In this document: one piece after another, positions 34,481 to 44,261 of the stretch
Layout: each line of letters begins with the position of its first letter
Position numbering within the stretch: position 1 is the stretch's first letter
Assembly: GCA_017979445.1 (NCBI GenBank)
Contig: CM030706.1
Location: 25,708,281-25,772,280 of the forward strand
Direction of reading: 5' to 3'
Source of the DNA: Akebia trifoliata
Taxonomy: Eukaryota; Streptophyta; Magnoliopsida; Ranunculales; Lardizabalaceae
DNA: 64,000 bases
Made by a program: the position numbers and the translations under genes
The notes under the pieces: generated by a model
The model's database searches: none
The model's input: the letters and a program-made list of their open reading frames with translations, nothing else
What the model was told of the DNA's origin: nothing

Positions 34481-35689
34481 GAATTTCCAGAAGAAGCATC
34501 GAGGAAGGAACGACAAATCCTTTTAAGATTAGCATCTCAATTCATCCTGTGCGCAGGAAGTTTGTACAAAAGGTCTTATGATGGGATTCATTTGTCGTGC
34601 GTCGATGAAGATCAAGCTGAACAGATAATGGTTGAACTACATTCAGGAGAATGCGGCCCTCACATGAGTGGGAAAATGTTAGCTAAGAAAATTATGAGAC
34701 AAGGGTACTACTGGCCTACGATGGAAACAGATTGTCATCACATGGTCAAGACTTGCCACAAATGCCAAATACATGCAAATCTCATACATGTGTCACCTTC
34801 TTGATTAGTTGGTCTGACTTCACCATGGCCATTCTCAGTTTGGGGAATCGACATTATTGGTAAAATATCACCTAAAGCATCAAACGGGCATGAATACATT
34901 TTAGTTGCTATCGATTATTTTACTAAGTGGGTCGAAGCTGCCTCTTATGTTGTTCTCACTGCGTCTCGAGTTGCGAAGTTTATCCAAACAAACATCATCA
35001 GCCGGTACGAGGTACCTTCAGAATTGATTTCTGATAACGGGTCACATTTCAAAGCTGAGGTTATTACTTTGTGTTCAAAGTTCAAAATCTCACACCACAA
35101 ATCATCTCCTTATCGCCCTCAGACTAATGGAGCAGTCGAAGCAGCTAATAAGAATCTTAAGACTATCATTAGGAAAATGTGTCAATCACATCGAGATTGG
35201 TCTGAAAAACTGTCATTTGCACTATGGGCATATCGAACTTCAATTCGATCCTCTACTGGAGCTACTCCCTACTCCTTAGTGTATGGCATGGAAGCAGTCT
35301 TGCCAGTTGAAATGGAAATTCCATCTCTGAGGGTCTTGTTGGAAAGTCAGTTGTCAGAAACAGATTGGGTTCGCCAGCGGTATGAAGAATTGAATTTGAT
35401 TGAAGAAAAATGACTAAGAGCTTTGTATCACGTGCAACTTTATCAAAGAAGAGTTGCCCGTGCATTTGATAAAAAGATCAAGGTTCGTCATTTACAAGTC
35501 GGGGATTTAGTACTCAAAGAGAATCGGGCACCTATCTTTGACCTTAGAGGGAAGTTCAAACCAAATTGGGGAGGTCCGTACATCATCAAGGAGATATTAC
35601 CAGGAAAAACCGTCAGGCTTCAAGATCATGATGGAATCGAGTTACCAGAACCAACTAACCTCGACCAAATCAAACGGTACTACATTTAA
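34481..35689 (+). pseudogene. Tat1 integrase, broken by stops
   Basis: Inserts the cDNA into the host chromosome. The HHCC zinc-binding part is at 34640-34790 (LHSGECGPHMSG...CHKCQIHA). A stop follows at about 34803. The catalytic core then shows WGIDIIGKI, LISDNGSHFKAE and SPYRPQTNGAVEAANKNLK, so the D, D and E are all present. A further stop lies at 35411-35413. The C-terminal part is RRVARAFDKKI, LQVGDLVLKENR, FKPNWGGPYIIKE and DQIKRYYI with a natural stop at 35687-35689. No chromodomain is present, as expected for Tat. The piece 35423-35689 is homologous to 51843-52085 in Tat-B. Confidence 0.9.
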
Positions 35690-36187
35690 GGAGGCCATTT
35701 TTGGCCGAATCAATTTTCCTATTACCTAGTTCTTTATTCTCCTTTCTCAACCCCTTTTGCAGTCTATTCAAAAAGAGAAAAATTGTGCCTTTTATTTCTT
35801 AGCCTGATTACCTAACCCAGGGGAGGGAAAAATTCGAACTACGTTTTGGTCTGATCCCAAAAAGTTGGGGTGCGTAGGCAACCTGAGAAGTTACTTCAGG
35901 CCCGACCACATCAAAATAAAAAAATAGATTCCCCGACGAAGAAAAAAATCTAAAAAGAAAAAAGAATGGGAAAGAAAATTCAAGAAAAAGTTTAAATGAA
36001 ATGCCACACAAGGGGCATTTGGGTTTTTGAGCCTCAAAATCCCTTTCATTTTATGCCTAGTCCCAAGCCTACGTATAAAAGTCCTCCTAAGTACCGTGTG
36101 AAAAAGTCAAGGAGGGTAGCGAAGCATGATCAGACAGTAATTCTAGAACTTCAGAGGAGAAGAAAAAGAAAAAAAAAATGATGAAGC

Positions 36188-36408
36188 CTGCTAAGTTGAA
36201 AAACCCAAAAAGAGCGACTTAGGCAAAAATTAAGGCAAGCTCGCAAAGTTGAAAATCTGAAAGGACAACTTTGGCAACAATCAGAGCCAAGAAAAAAGAA
36301 AAAGTTCGCTAGATCGAAAACCTGAAAAGACGATCTAGGCAAAAGTTAGAGCAAGCTCGATAGATTGAAAACCTGAAAAGGCGATCTAGGCAAAAGTTAG
36401 AGCAATAC
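36188..36408 (+). repeat. Four-copy 50-65-bp tandem repeat in the Tat1 3' UTR
   Basis: Copies start near 36188, 36238, 36303 and 36353 with the shared phrases AGATTGAAAACCTGAAAAG and CGATCTAGGCAAAAGTTAGA. A reversed, diverged version is seen in Tat-B at about 51295-51500 (CCTAGATCGCCTTTTCAAGC). Confidence 0.75.
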
Positions 36409-37189
36409 AAAAAAAAAAAAACAGAAGAAAATCCCAAGCTGAGAGCAGTTCGAGCTGAAACATCAGAAATCCGAATAATCAAGTTCAATACTCAGCTTAA
36501 ACTAGGCATAGATTCAGAAGCCACAAGTATCTTGTCTACGATCGATCTGAAAATTCTTACTTCCCCAAGTGAACCAATGGAGAGAATGGTGAATTCTATG
36601 ATGAGTCTCAAAAGGAAATATTTTGTTCTCTTGGGCCTGACTCAAAATCTTTAATAAAATTAATCAAAATTAAAAGTTGGATCTTTATTTCGCTTGTGGT
36701 AATCAAATATTTCAAACCTTCATACAAGGGGCATTTTTTCTTTTTCCTCTAGATATGTAATTTCCCCCCTTATACTAGGGGCATTTTTTAATGATGTGTT
36801 CAATTATTTTCAATGCCATTGTCAAACTAGGGACATTTTGTTTTTGAGCAATGTTAATCCTAAAAAAAATAATGAGAACTTCAAATTTAAGGTTACCCTC
36901 TTGATAGCAGTTTTTCAAAAAAACTCTTGAGATTCAAACTCAGGTTTTAAATTCATAAAACTTCTGGATAAATTCTTGAGGTTCAAACAGAAGTACTTCG
37001 GATCTCACATTTGACTGTGCCCAGAGATCAACTAATATGGTATTTTTTCATTCCTAGATCCGATCATTCTTGGATTCGATCTTTTCTCTTCCAGATTCAG
37101 TATCTTCCAGATTTATTCAATTCACTCTGATCAGTCTTTTCCAAATTCATTCATTATTTCCCAAAAGTCATTCATTCCTTCGCCAATTT

Positions 37190-37795
37190 TGCTCAGATGC
37201 TGCCAAGGGTTATCTTGGATTTTACTCAGTTGTCGCCAAGGGTTATCTTGGATTTTGCTCAGATGCCGCCAAGGGTTATCTTGGATTTTGCTCAGATACC
37301 ACCAAGGGTCATCTTGGATTTTGCTCAGTTTCCGCCAAGGGTTATCTTGGATTTTGCTCAGTTGCCGCCAAGGGTTTTGCTCAGATGCCGTCAAGGGTTA
37401 TCTTGGATTTTACTCAGATACCGCCAAGGGTCATCTTGGATTTTGCTCAGTTGCCGCCAAGGGTTATCTTGGATTGTGCTCAGTTTCCGCCAAGGGTTAT
37501 CTTGGATTTTGCTCAGATGCCGCCAAGGGTTATCTTAGATTTTGCTCAGTTTCCGCCAAGGGTTATCTTGGATTTTGCTCAGTTGCCGCCAAGGGTTATC
37601 TTGGATTTTTCTCAGTTGCCGCCAAGGGTTTTCTTGGAATTATGCTCAGATGCCGCCAAGGGTTTTCTTGAAATTATGCTCAGATACCACCGAGGGTTTT
37701 TTCGGAACTATGCTCAGTTACCACCGAGGGTATTCTCGGAATTATGCTCAGATACCGCCAAGGGTTTTCTTGGAATTATGCTCAGTTTATATTTA
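37190..37795 (+). repeat. 33-bp minisatellite, about 18 copies, in the Tat1 3' UTR
   Basis: The unit runs CAGTTGCCGCCAAGGGTTAT then CTTGGATTTTGCT, 33 bp, repeated head to tail with a few variants (TACCACCAAGGGTC, TTTTCTTGGAATTATG). One unit near 37366-37380 is truncated. Because 33 is a multiple of 3, every frame without a stop stays open and gives 11-residue repeats such as PPRVILDFAQL. These are not evidence of a protein. Hypervariable tandem repeats in this position are known for Ogre-like elements and can seed satellite DNA. Confidence 0.9.
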
Positions 37796-38106
37796 CTTCA
37801 TGCTCAGATTTGACTCATTTTCAACTCAAACTCTTTGAAATCTATCTCAGATTTTGAGTCCACACACTTGCACAGTTGTTACATCAGTCAAGGAGAATTT
37901 TTTAAAAATTCAAGGATCTGACACTGCCAATGAGAGCTCGCGCTCAAGGACCTGACATTTTTCTAGTTCGGGGAGAGTTTTACGCTCAATGATCCGAATA
38001 CCCCAACGAATTGTTAAATCAGGCTGCAAAATGAACTGTCACTAGCTTTGGCATTCGGATATCGCACTATCTACCAAAATAGATTTGCTATCTAGTTTGC
38101 TTCAAC

Positions 38107-38127
38107 CCTCTACCAAAGAGGGACATC
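38107..38127 (+). promoter_or_regulatory. Tat1 polypurine tract region
   Basis: ACCAAAGAGGGACATC directly precedes the LTR start TGTAGACACCCC, the place where plus-strand priming occurs. Tat-B has the similar TCAAGGAGGGGCATC at its own LTR border. Confidence 0.65.
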
Positions 38128-38940
38128 TGTAGACACCCCATTTTTGCATCTGCCTGATTAATCAAGTCGTCAACCCGATCGCAAAGGTTCCCAATGATGG
38201 ATGTTTATTCGAATGCTTCATTTTGTTACCAGATATGTTTCAGAAATCCGGATGAGGTATCTCGAACTGACAAAATTTAGAAACCATGCTACACTAGGTA
38301 AATACGACCCCAGAAACATAGAAATCATCATCTTGCAAACCAAAAGAAGCTTCACGATAAAAATCACTAAAAATGACCAAATTATCAAAATACCCCTAAC
38401 ATCAAAACAACCCTAGAGCCTACATTACGCTTAGGAAAACCCATTCAAACATATAAAATAACAAATCGAAACCAAATAAATCATTTTACCAATTTTCACA
38501 AAATTTGACAAAATTACGAAAATACCCCTCATAAAATTCATGATCATTTCACACAAAAATTTTCAGAAATGATAAAAATAAACTTTTTCATTGAATTCCT
38601 TACGAGAAACTGATCCCAAAACATCCTGGAACATTGAAAAACGACTTAAAACGTAAAAAATCCTCTCCGAGGGTAAAACGGTAATTTCACAATTTTAATA
38701 ATTAAAAATTTTGAAATTAATAAATAAATCATTAATAATGTAAAGTGAAATATTAATAAAATTAATTATAAAATTTAAACCAAAAAATTGATCAATCAGG
38801 CTTTCAAGAAAAATTGTTGATGGTTCGCAAGATATTTCTTTAAGGACCCCTCCATTTGGGGGTCCAAAGAATCAAAGATATAATAGAGGGGGATTCTCCA
38901 AAAATTTAAAGTCAATCAAGCAAGACTAAAGTCAAGATAT

Positions 38941-39150
38941 TAAAGTCAATTAAATAAGACTAAGGTCAAAACCCTAAATCAAAACCCTAATCTAAACTAA
39001 TCAAGTCAATCTCATAAGACTAAGGTCAAAACCCTAAATCAAAACCCTAATCTAAATTAATCAAGTCCATCTCATAAGACTAAAGTCAAAACCCTAAAAC
39101 CCTAAAGTCTAAGTCAAAACCCTAATTGAAACCATAAAAGAAACCCTAAT
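38941..39150 (+). repeat. 60-bp tandem repeats with telomere-like AACCCTAA motifs in the Tat1 LTR
   Basis: AAGACTAAGGTCAAAACCCT begins near 38956 and again at 39016, exactly 60 bp apart. Partial copies flank these. The arrays contain at least nine CCCTAA words on the plus strand, interrupted, so this is not telomeric DNA proper. Confidence 0.8.
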
Positions 39151-39173
39151 CAAACCCTAATGCTTCTAAAAAC

Positions 39174-39184
39174 TTTATAAATAG
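39174..39184 (+). promoter_or_regulatory. TATA box of the Tat1 LTR
   Basis: TTTATAAATAG is followed by GGAGCTTCC. It would start transcripts near 39205. The same arrangement (TTATATAAAAAGGAGCCTCC, minus strand) occurs in the related LTR fragment at 44171-44190. Confidence 0.7.
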
Positions 39185-39781
39185 GAGCTTCCACACCCTA
39201 TTTTAGTATCAAAGAAAAAACCCTAGAAAAAGTAGGTGAAGAAGCCTCCACAACCTCCCCAAAACCCTAATTTTAGAGCCCCAACTCCTTCCCTAACACC
39301 TTTGCTCCGATTTTATCCTAAAAAACACCCAAAAACCTCTAAAAAACATCCCAAAAATCCACAACAAATTCGAAGCACCCAGATCCAAGAAGGAGATACC
39401 TTACCTCGGAGATCAGAAATCAGATCCAGAGATAGAACGAAGTGAGGAATACGGTACAAGGAGCCGTTTTCACCAGATCTGAGGGAATATCACTTTTGCA
39501 GATCGAAGGTAAGATTTTTCATTATTTTTTAATCTAGGTTTGTCATTAGCGATGTAGATTTATTTGGGATAAGTAGAGACCGGCAATGGTCGGGCGGGGT
39601 TAGTGCCTAACACCTTCCAACCCCGTAACATGATCCCCAGATTTAGATTTTCTATAGTAGATTAGTTCATTATTCGTTTTAGAGTCAGTTTGGTTCCTAG
39701 ACCATAATAACTAGGTGGCGACTCCCAAACCTCAAGGGTCAAAAGCGGATCCGCGCACCCCGCGGATCAAGGGCGCTTTCA

Positions 39782-40817
39782 ATCGATCTCTCACTTTCTA
39801 TTGATTTCTCTCTCTTGATCTCTCAAACATGTGAGGGTTCAATTTCAACATATCTGATATGATCTCAGCCTCCCAAAAATTTGAGAAATAGACTTCCTTT
39901 AACAGAAAATGTATGTTTTTCTGAATATTTTGTTGATTTTTCTCTCCAATCAATGCCTAAACCCTAGATTTTTCTATTATAGGGTTTAAACTCTTAGTCT
40001 CGCTTTGTGATTTTTTTATTATTTCTTTTTATCTGTGAGCTTGATCTCTCAGTCTCTCTCTCTCTATAATCATAATTTCTCTAGTGTTCATTCAAATTTT
40101 CGTTCGACTTCAAAGCAAAATCCCAATTTCTATAATTTTAATTCAATTTTTGGTTTAGTTTCAAACCAAAACCCTAATTTTTCATTTTTATAGCTAAGAT
40201 TTTAATCAAAAAAATTGATACTTTTGATTATAGTGTAGCAATTGAACATAAACCTTAGATTTCATTATCTAGGCTTTTAATATTTTTTCTAAGATTTTTT
40301 TAGTAATCAAGCTTGATTATAGAATGCATTATTGGGATCCGTACTTGTCCTCTTTAAATGCTTGCTCAAATTTACTGTTATTTTGCTAAGTTGGCATTGA
40401 TTGAAGATTGTCGCATGGGTTCAAACTTAAGACAGAAGAATCTCAATTAATACTTTTGTCCCTGTTCTGATATTTGTTATATGTTTCTTCAGGTTGCTAT
40501 GTTTAGATATGGATTTTATTTTCATAGGCATCAAACAACTTCCCATTAGATTAGCTACAAAACTTGTTTATCCCATATTAACGGAACAATGTTGGATCAT
40601 TATGCATTAAAACATTGAGACCATATGTTTCATTACTAGTTTTTCTAAGAATCTTCTTAAGTTTGATGCTTTTAGATGATTTGTTTATTTGGAAATTCTT
40701 GGCTTTAAATTATATTACTGCTTTCTTTTTTCATATGTTTATCCCTAAATAGTCTCCAAATTTCCTTGTAATTGGCGAATATATTTATTTTCATTGTTAT
40801 GAATTGCTTAGTTAGAT
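39782..40817 (+). other. Upstream region of the Ptta/En/Spm-like gene
   Basis: AT- and CT-rich sequence with (CT)n tracts (40043-40066) next to TATAATC, and several AACCCTAA/AACCCTAGATTT words, the look of a plant 5' leader and promoter. No coding frame is recognised. Confidence 0.4.
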
Positions 40818-42345
40818 ATGTATCATAGAGAATCTTCTAGAACTAGATCATTCGTGGATGTTGGAGATAGTGTTTGTAGTGCAGGTATAATATTATGTAT
40901 TAAATCATTTTGAATATCATGTATTATCGTTAATGACATGTGCATCTAGATAATTTATCATTGACACTTTTTTGTTATGTTTTTATCTTTTTAGCTTCTA
41001 CATGCACAAGACGGAGAGGCCCTACACGAGGTGTAGGTAATTTTGGCCAGAAGATAGGCCAAATGATGCTATTAGATTGAAATAAATATGATCAGATGAT
41101 AGGGAAAAATACTAGTCATTTTTCACAATTATTAGAGACTATTGTTAAGCACTCTGGCCCTGTCCCTTTGCAATGCAAGAAATGGGCTGACATTCGAAAG
41201 CACTCAAAAGACTCACTATAACAAGAGTCCAGGTAAATATAAATTAATGTATTTATTATTTTTCTAATAATATCATTTTTTACCTATTTCTTAAATTGTA
41301 TACTTTTGTAGAATAAGGCCAAAATTAATGATTCAAAAAAGAAGTGGGTGATGCAACGTATGTCGGCAAGATACAAAAATTGGAGGAATGGTTTAAAAAA
41401 TGATTACCAAAAATATAAGACAGATGAGGAGAGATTGCTACATATTCCTATTGGTGTCTCAATGACTACTTGGACTTGGTTTGTCCATTAGTGGAGTTCT
41501 CCTAAGGCTCAGGTATAAATTATTACAAATTTCTTAATTAATCATTTTTTAAGAATGATATGTTTGTAATGTTATTAAATTTGTATAGGTTATCTCAAAA
41601 GGAATAACAAGAATAAGAAAAATCAAGTAATTAAACATACGGGGGGAGGGGGGGGACAAAGAGTTGTGCACAGTACTGATCAGAGATGGTGCGTATATGT
41701 TTATAGGTTAATTCAATTATATCATGTTCTTTCAATATTTAAGTGACCTATGACATATACTAATTTATTTTTTTCATGTAATTATAGGCCAAAGGTAAAA
41801 AAGATGGTAGTTTACCTACCCGGGCTGAAGTTTCCAAGAAAATTCATATTAGGAAAAATGGGTCTTATAGTGATCCTAAATCGATCAAGCTTATTATACA
41901 TAAGAAGTCAATTATAAGATAAATTATTTATTGTAAGATAATTACTAATGTAATTTTTATACAGAATAATATAATAAAAAAAACATAAAGATAGTGACGG
42001 ATCTAATTCTACACCCATAAGCGAGAAGATATTTACTGAGAAAATGGGACTAAAGCGGTATGGTAGAGTACATACATATGGCCTAGGCCCGATCCCGAGT
42101 TTAGTCCTTACATCTGCTTCCAACTCATCTCGTAGTAGTACTTATGTCGAGATGCAGTCCTAGTTGAATGAGATGCAAAACACACAATTGGAACGTGATC
42201 GACAACATGAGAAGATGATTGCTGAGTTGCAAAACACGTAAGTGAAACGCGATCAACAACATGAGAGAGGACTGCTAAGGATATGCAGATGTAGATGCAA
42301 AGAGAGATCCATAGCTAGGCGCAGAGCTAAGTCCAAGAGCATATA
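40818..42345 (+). pseudogene. Ptta/En/Spm-type plant transposase (Transposase_24 family), split and decayed
   Basis: Exon 1 (40818-40884) starts MYHRESSRTRSFVDVGD and joins in phase to an exon at 40995 reading TRRRGPTRGVGNFGQ, the RGPTRG hallmark of this family. Then PVPLQCKKWADIR (about 41157-41195), after an exon border MSARYKNWRNGLKNDYQKY and HIPIGVSMTTWTWFV (41330-41490), SSPKAQ, then a KRNK-like basic stretch beside GGGGG (41640), KKDGSLPTRAEVSKKIHIR (about 41795-41855), and YGRVHTYGLGPIPS (about 42058-42100) with a Gln/Glu-rich coiled tail. Stops and at least one frameshift occur. The family is linked with CACTA elements. No CACTA ends flank it, so it is a dead copy or a former host gene. 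Confidence 0.7.
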
Positions 42346-42869
42346 GCCCTATATTTCTCTACCATGTTTCCTAATGCTCTAAAAGCACCTTCGATCCGTT
42401 GGTTGCTGATCCATTTTCTAGGGTTAGGGAGTCGCCACCTAGTTTTACGGTCTCGGAACTGAATCATGACTCTAAATAGATAAATAATACTAATCTACGA
42501 AAAGAAACTACGTGTTTGGGATCAGGTTAAGGGATTGAAAGGTGTTAGTACCAATCCCTCTCGGCAAATTTCGATCTCTACTTTTCCCAAAATTACATTG
42601 CTAAAAAAGATGCCCAAACAATAAAAATAAATAAAAAGCTAGTTTACTTGATGATTGCAATGATTGATTCCCTCAGAACTGGCGGAGTGCGTTCTCGTAT
42701 GAGTTTTCTTACTTTTTCTCTTTCACTGAATTCACTTTCAATCTCCAAGATAAGGTAATGTCCTTCTAGATCTGAGTATTTTTTATTTTTGGGTGTTTTG
42801 AGGGTTTCTAAGTATTTTTGGAGGATTTCTTGATATTGTTTTAGTAGAAAATGGGGTTTGGGTGTTAGG

Positions 42870-44062
42870 TGATGAGTGTTTCCAAACACTCAATTATACA
42901 CACATTTTTCGGATATTTATCTTGATTTTTGTACCTATTTATCCATATTAAGATAATAATCATGATAAGCTTCAAATCACCACGTTGCATGTTAATTAGG
43001 TTTAATTATATATAAATAAATTCATTTACTAGATAAATCTAATTACGTGTGTTTCTTGTGCAGAAAATCAACACATTGAAATCAAAATCTCAAGACAAAA
43101 GCATTTGGGCCCACTTTGGAATGCCCTAATCCTTAACTCATATTCTCCTCTTTTGTCTTTTTGTGCAAAGAAAAGTGGAGGCTACTTTTAGACTTTTCTA
43201 CACACATTTTCTCTATAAATAGAGCCTTCATTTCTAGAGAAAGAGTCTCATCTTGGTTCTCTTATCCAAGACTCCTTTAATCTAAGGCTCTTAGCCTATT
43301 ATCTTATTTTTTGTATTTTTATCTTCTACTTATTTTCTTTTAGTTAAATAGTCTTCTAAGAAGTAGAAGAAGAAGAAGTTGTAATTTTCTCCATGAAATG
43401 AAGAAAAGTTCTTTCATCTCTTATCTTCCCTCTCTTGCAATGACATTAGGCTAAGTTCCCCTCCATTGGAGAATGGAAAAGCCTAGAACAAGTTCTTGTG
43501 TTATTTTTAATTTTATGCCTTTCTTTTATTTAAAATGCTTCTAAATTCTCTTGAAGTTTCTTGCACATTTTATTCTTAATATAGATACTTTATGCTTAGA
43601 TTAGATCAAGACAAAGTATGCTTAAATTAGATAATTTGTAGTAAGAAGTTTCAAAGAATTCTATTTTGTTTTTGTTCCCTTATTTCATTTTATTTGCAAA
43701 ACTTTCCGATCTAAGGAGTTAACACCAAGCCCTTATGATTGAGTTATAAAAAGGCTAGAGACTAGGAATTGCGCATTAACATGTTTTAGGTAGATCCACC
43801 TCCAATGGTGTTTTAATTCATAAGTTTACTTGCTTTTAATTTCATTTACTTTAGTTTATTTTCTAGCAATTTTACATTTTTTTATAAGTTCAAAAATACA
43901 AAGAAAAATAGTTTTAATTCCTTTTAGTTAATTTGGATTTTATCTTCTTAGCTTAGCTCTATTCCTCCTTTCTCTTGGGTTAGATCCCCTACTTGCCCCA
44001 CAAGTAAGGTAAAACTAAGATTATTATTAACTCCGGTGAAAAGATCAACGATAGTCTCATCA
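42870..44062 (+). mobile_element. Athila-family solo LTR (1193 bp) with 5-bp TSD
   Basis: Begins TGATGAGTGTTTCC and ends GATAGTCTCATCA. TTAGG is repeated at 42865-42869 and 44063-44067, so this is a clean solo LTR left by recombination between the LTRs of a full element. It is homologous along its length, in opposite orientation, to the Athila 3' LTR at 21347-22496. It sits inside a Tat LTR. Confidence 0.93.
43212..43221 (+). promoter_or_regulatory. TATA box of the Athila-family solo LTR
   Basis: CTATAAATAG followed by AGCCTTCA, about 340 bp into the LTR. It could still drive transcription rightwards. The related 3' LTR at 21347 lacks this stretch. Confidence 0.65.
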
Positions 44063-44261
44063 TTAGGTATGGACTTAGGACTTCAGATATAAGCTTTTAG
44101 GAAGGTTGGGGAGAGTTTTTGACTTCTCTTTCTTAGGATTTTTCTTGACCTGCGAGATTAGGTTGTGGAGGCTCCTTTTTATATAATTTTTTGGAAGTTT
44201 TTTTGTTTGACTAAGTTTCTTTAAGATAAAGTTAATTAGGATATTGAATTAGGGAGTTTCA

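Larger units (their letters stand above)
35690..38106 (+). mobile_element. Tat1 3' untranslated region
   Basis: Non-coding stretch between integrase and the PPT. It opens with a conserved block (GGAGGCCATTTTTGGCC, then GGGTGCGTAGGCAACCTGAG near 35868) also found reversed in Tat-B at 51600-51860. Then come a four-copy 50-60-bp repeat, a few ACTAGGGGCATTTT-type repeats (36730-36840), and an 18-copy 33-bp minisatellite. Long frames here are by-products of the repeats. Confidence 0.75.
38128..39781 (+). mobile_element. Tat1 3' LTR (1654 bp)
   Basis: Starts TGTAGACACCCCATTTTTGC and ends GGGCGCTTTCA, with TG...CA termini. Near the end it holds the phrases GTGCCTAACACCTTCC and AGGTGGCGACTCCC, shared in some form by all five other Tat LTRs in this window. 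The U3 contains AACCCTAA-rich tandem repeats and a TATA box at 39174. The 5' LTR is not in the window (gap at 26439), so insertion age and TSD cannot be read; AATCG-like sequence follows on the right. Confidence 0.85.
42380..44261 (-). mobile_element. Tat LTR fragment (Tat1-like), interrupted by a solo LTR
   Basis: Read on the minus strand, 44261-44063 then 42869-42380. It holds TTATATAAAAAGGAGCCTCC (TATA and start area as in Tat1), then after the nested element the phrases GGTACTAACACCTTTC-like and CTAGGTGGCGACTCCC, and ends near GGATCGAAGGTGCTTTTAG as Tat1 ends GGATCAAGGGCGCTTTCA. The U3 part is missing where it abuts a Tekay remnant at about 44261. Excluding the insert, about 690 bp remain. 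Confidence 0.65.

Noticed and set aside
37131..37394. Minus-strand repetitive frame (NPWRQLSKIQD-type)
   Set aside because: Opposite-strand shadow of the 33-bp minisatellite.
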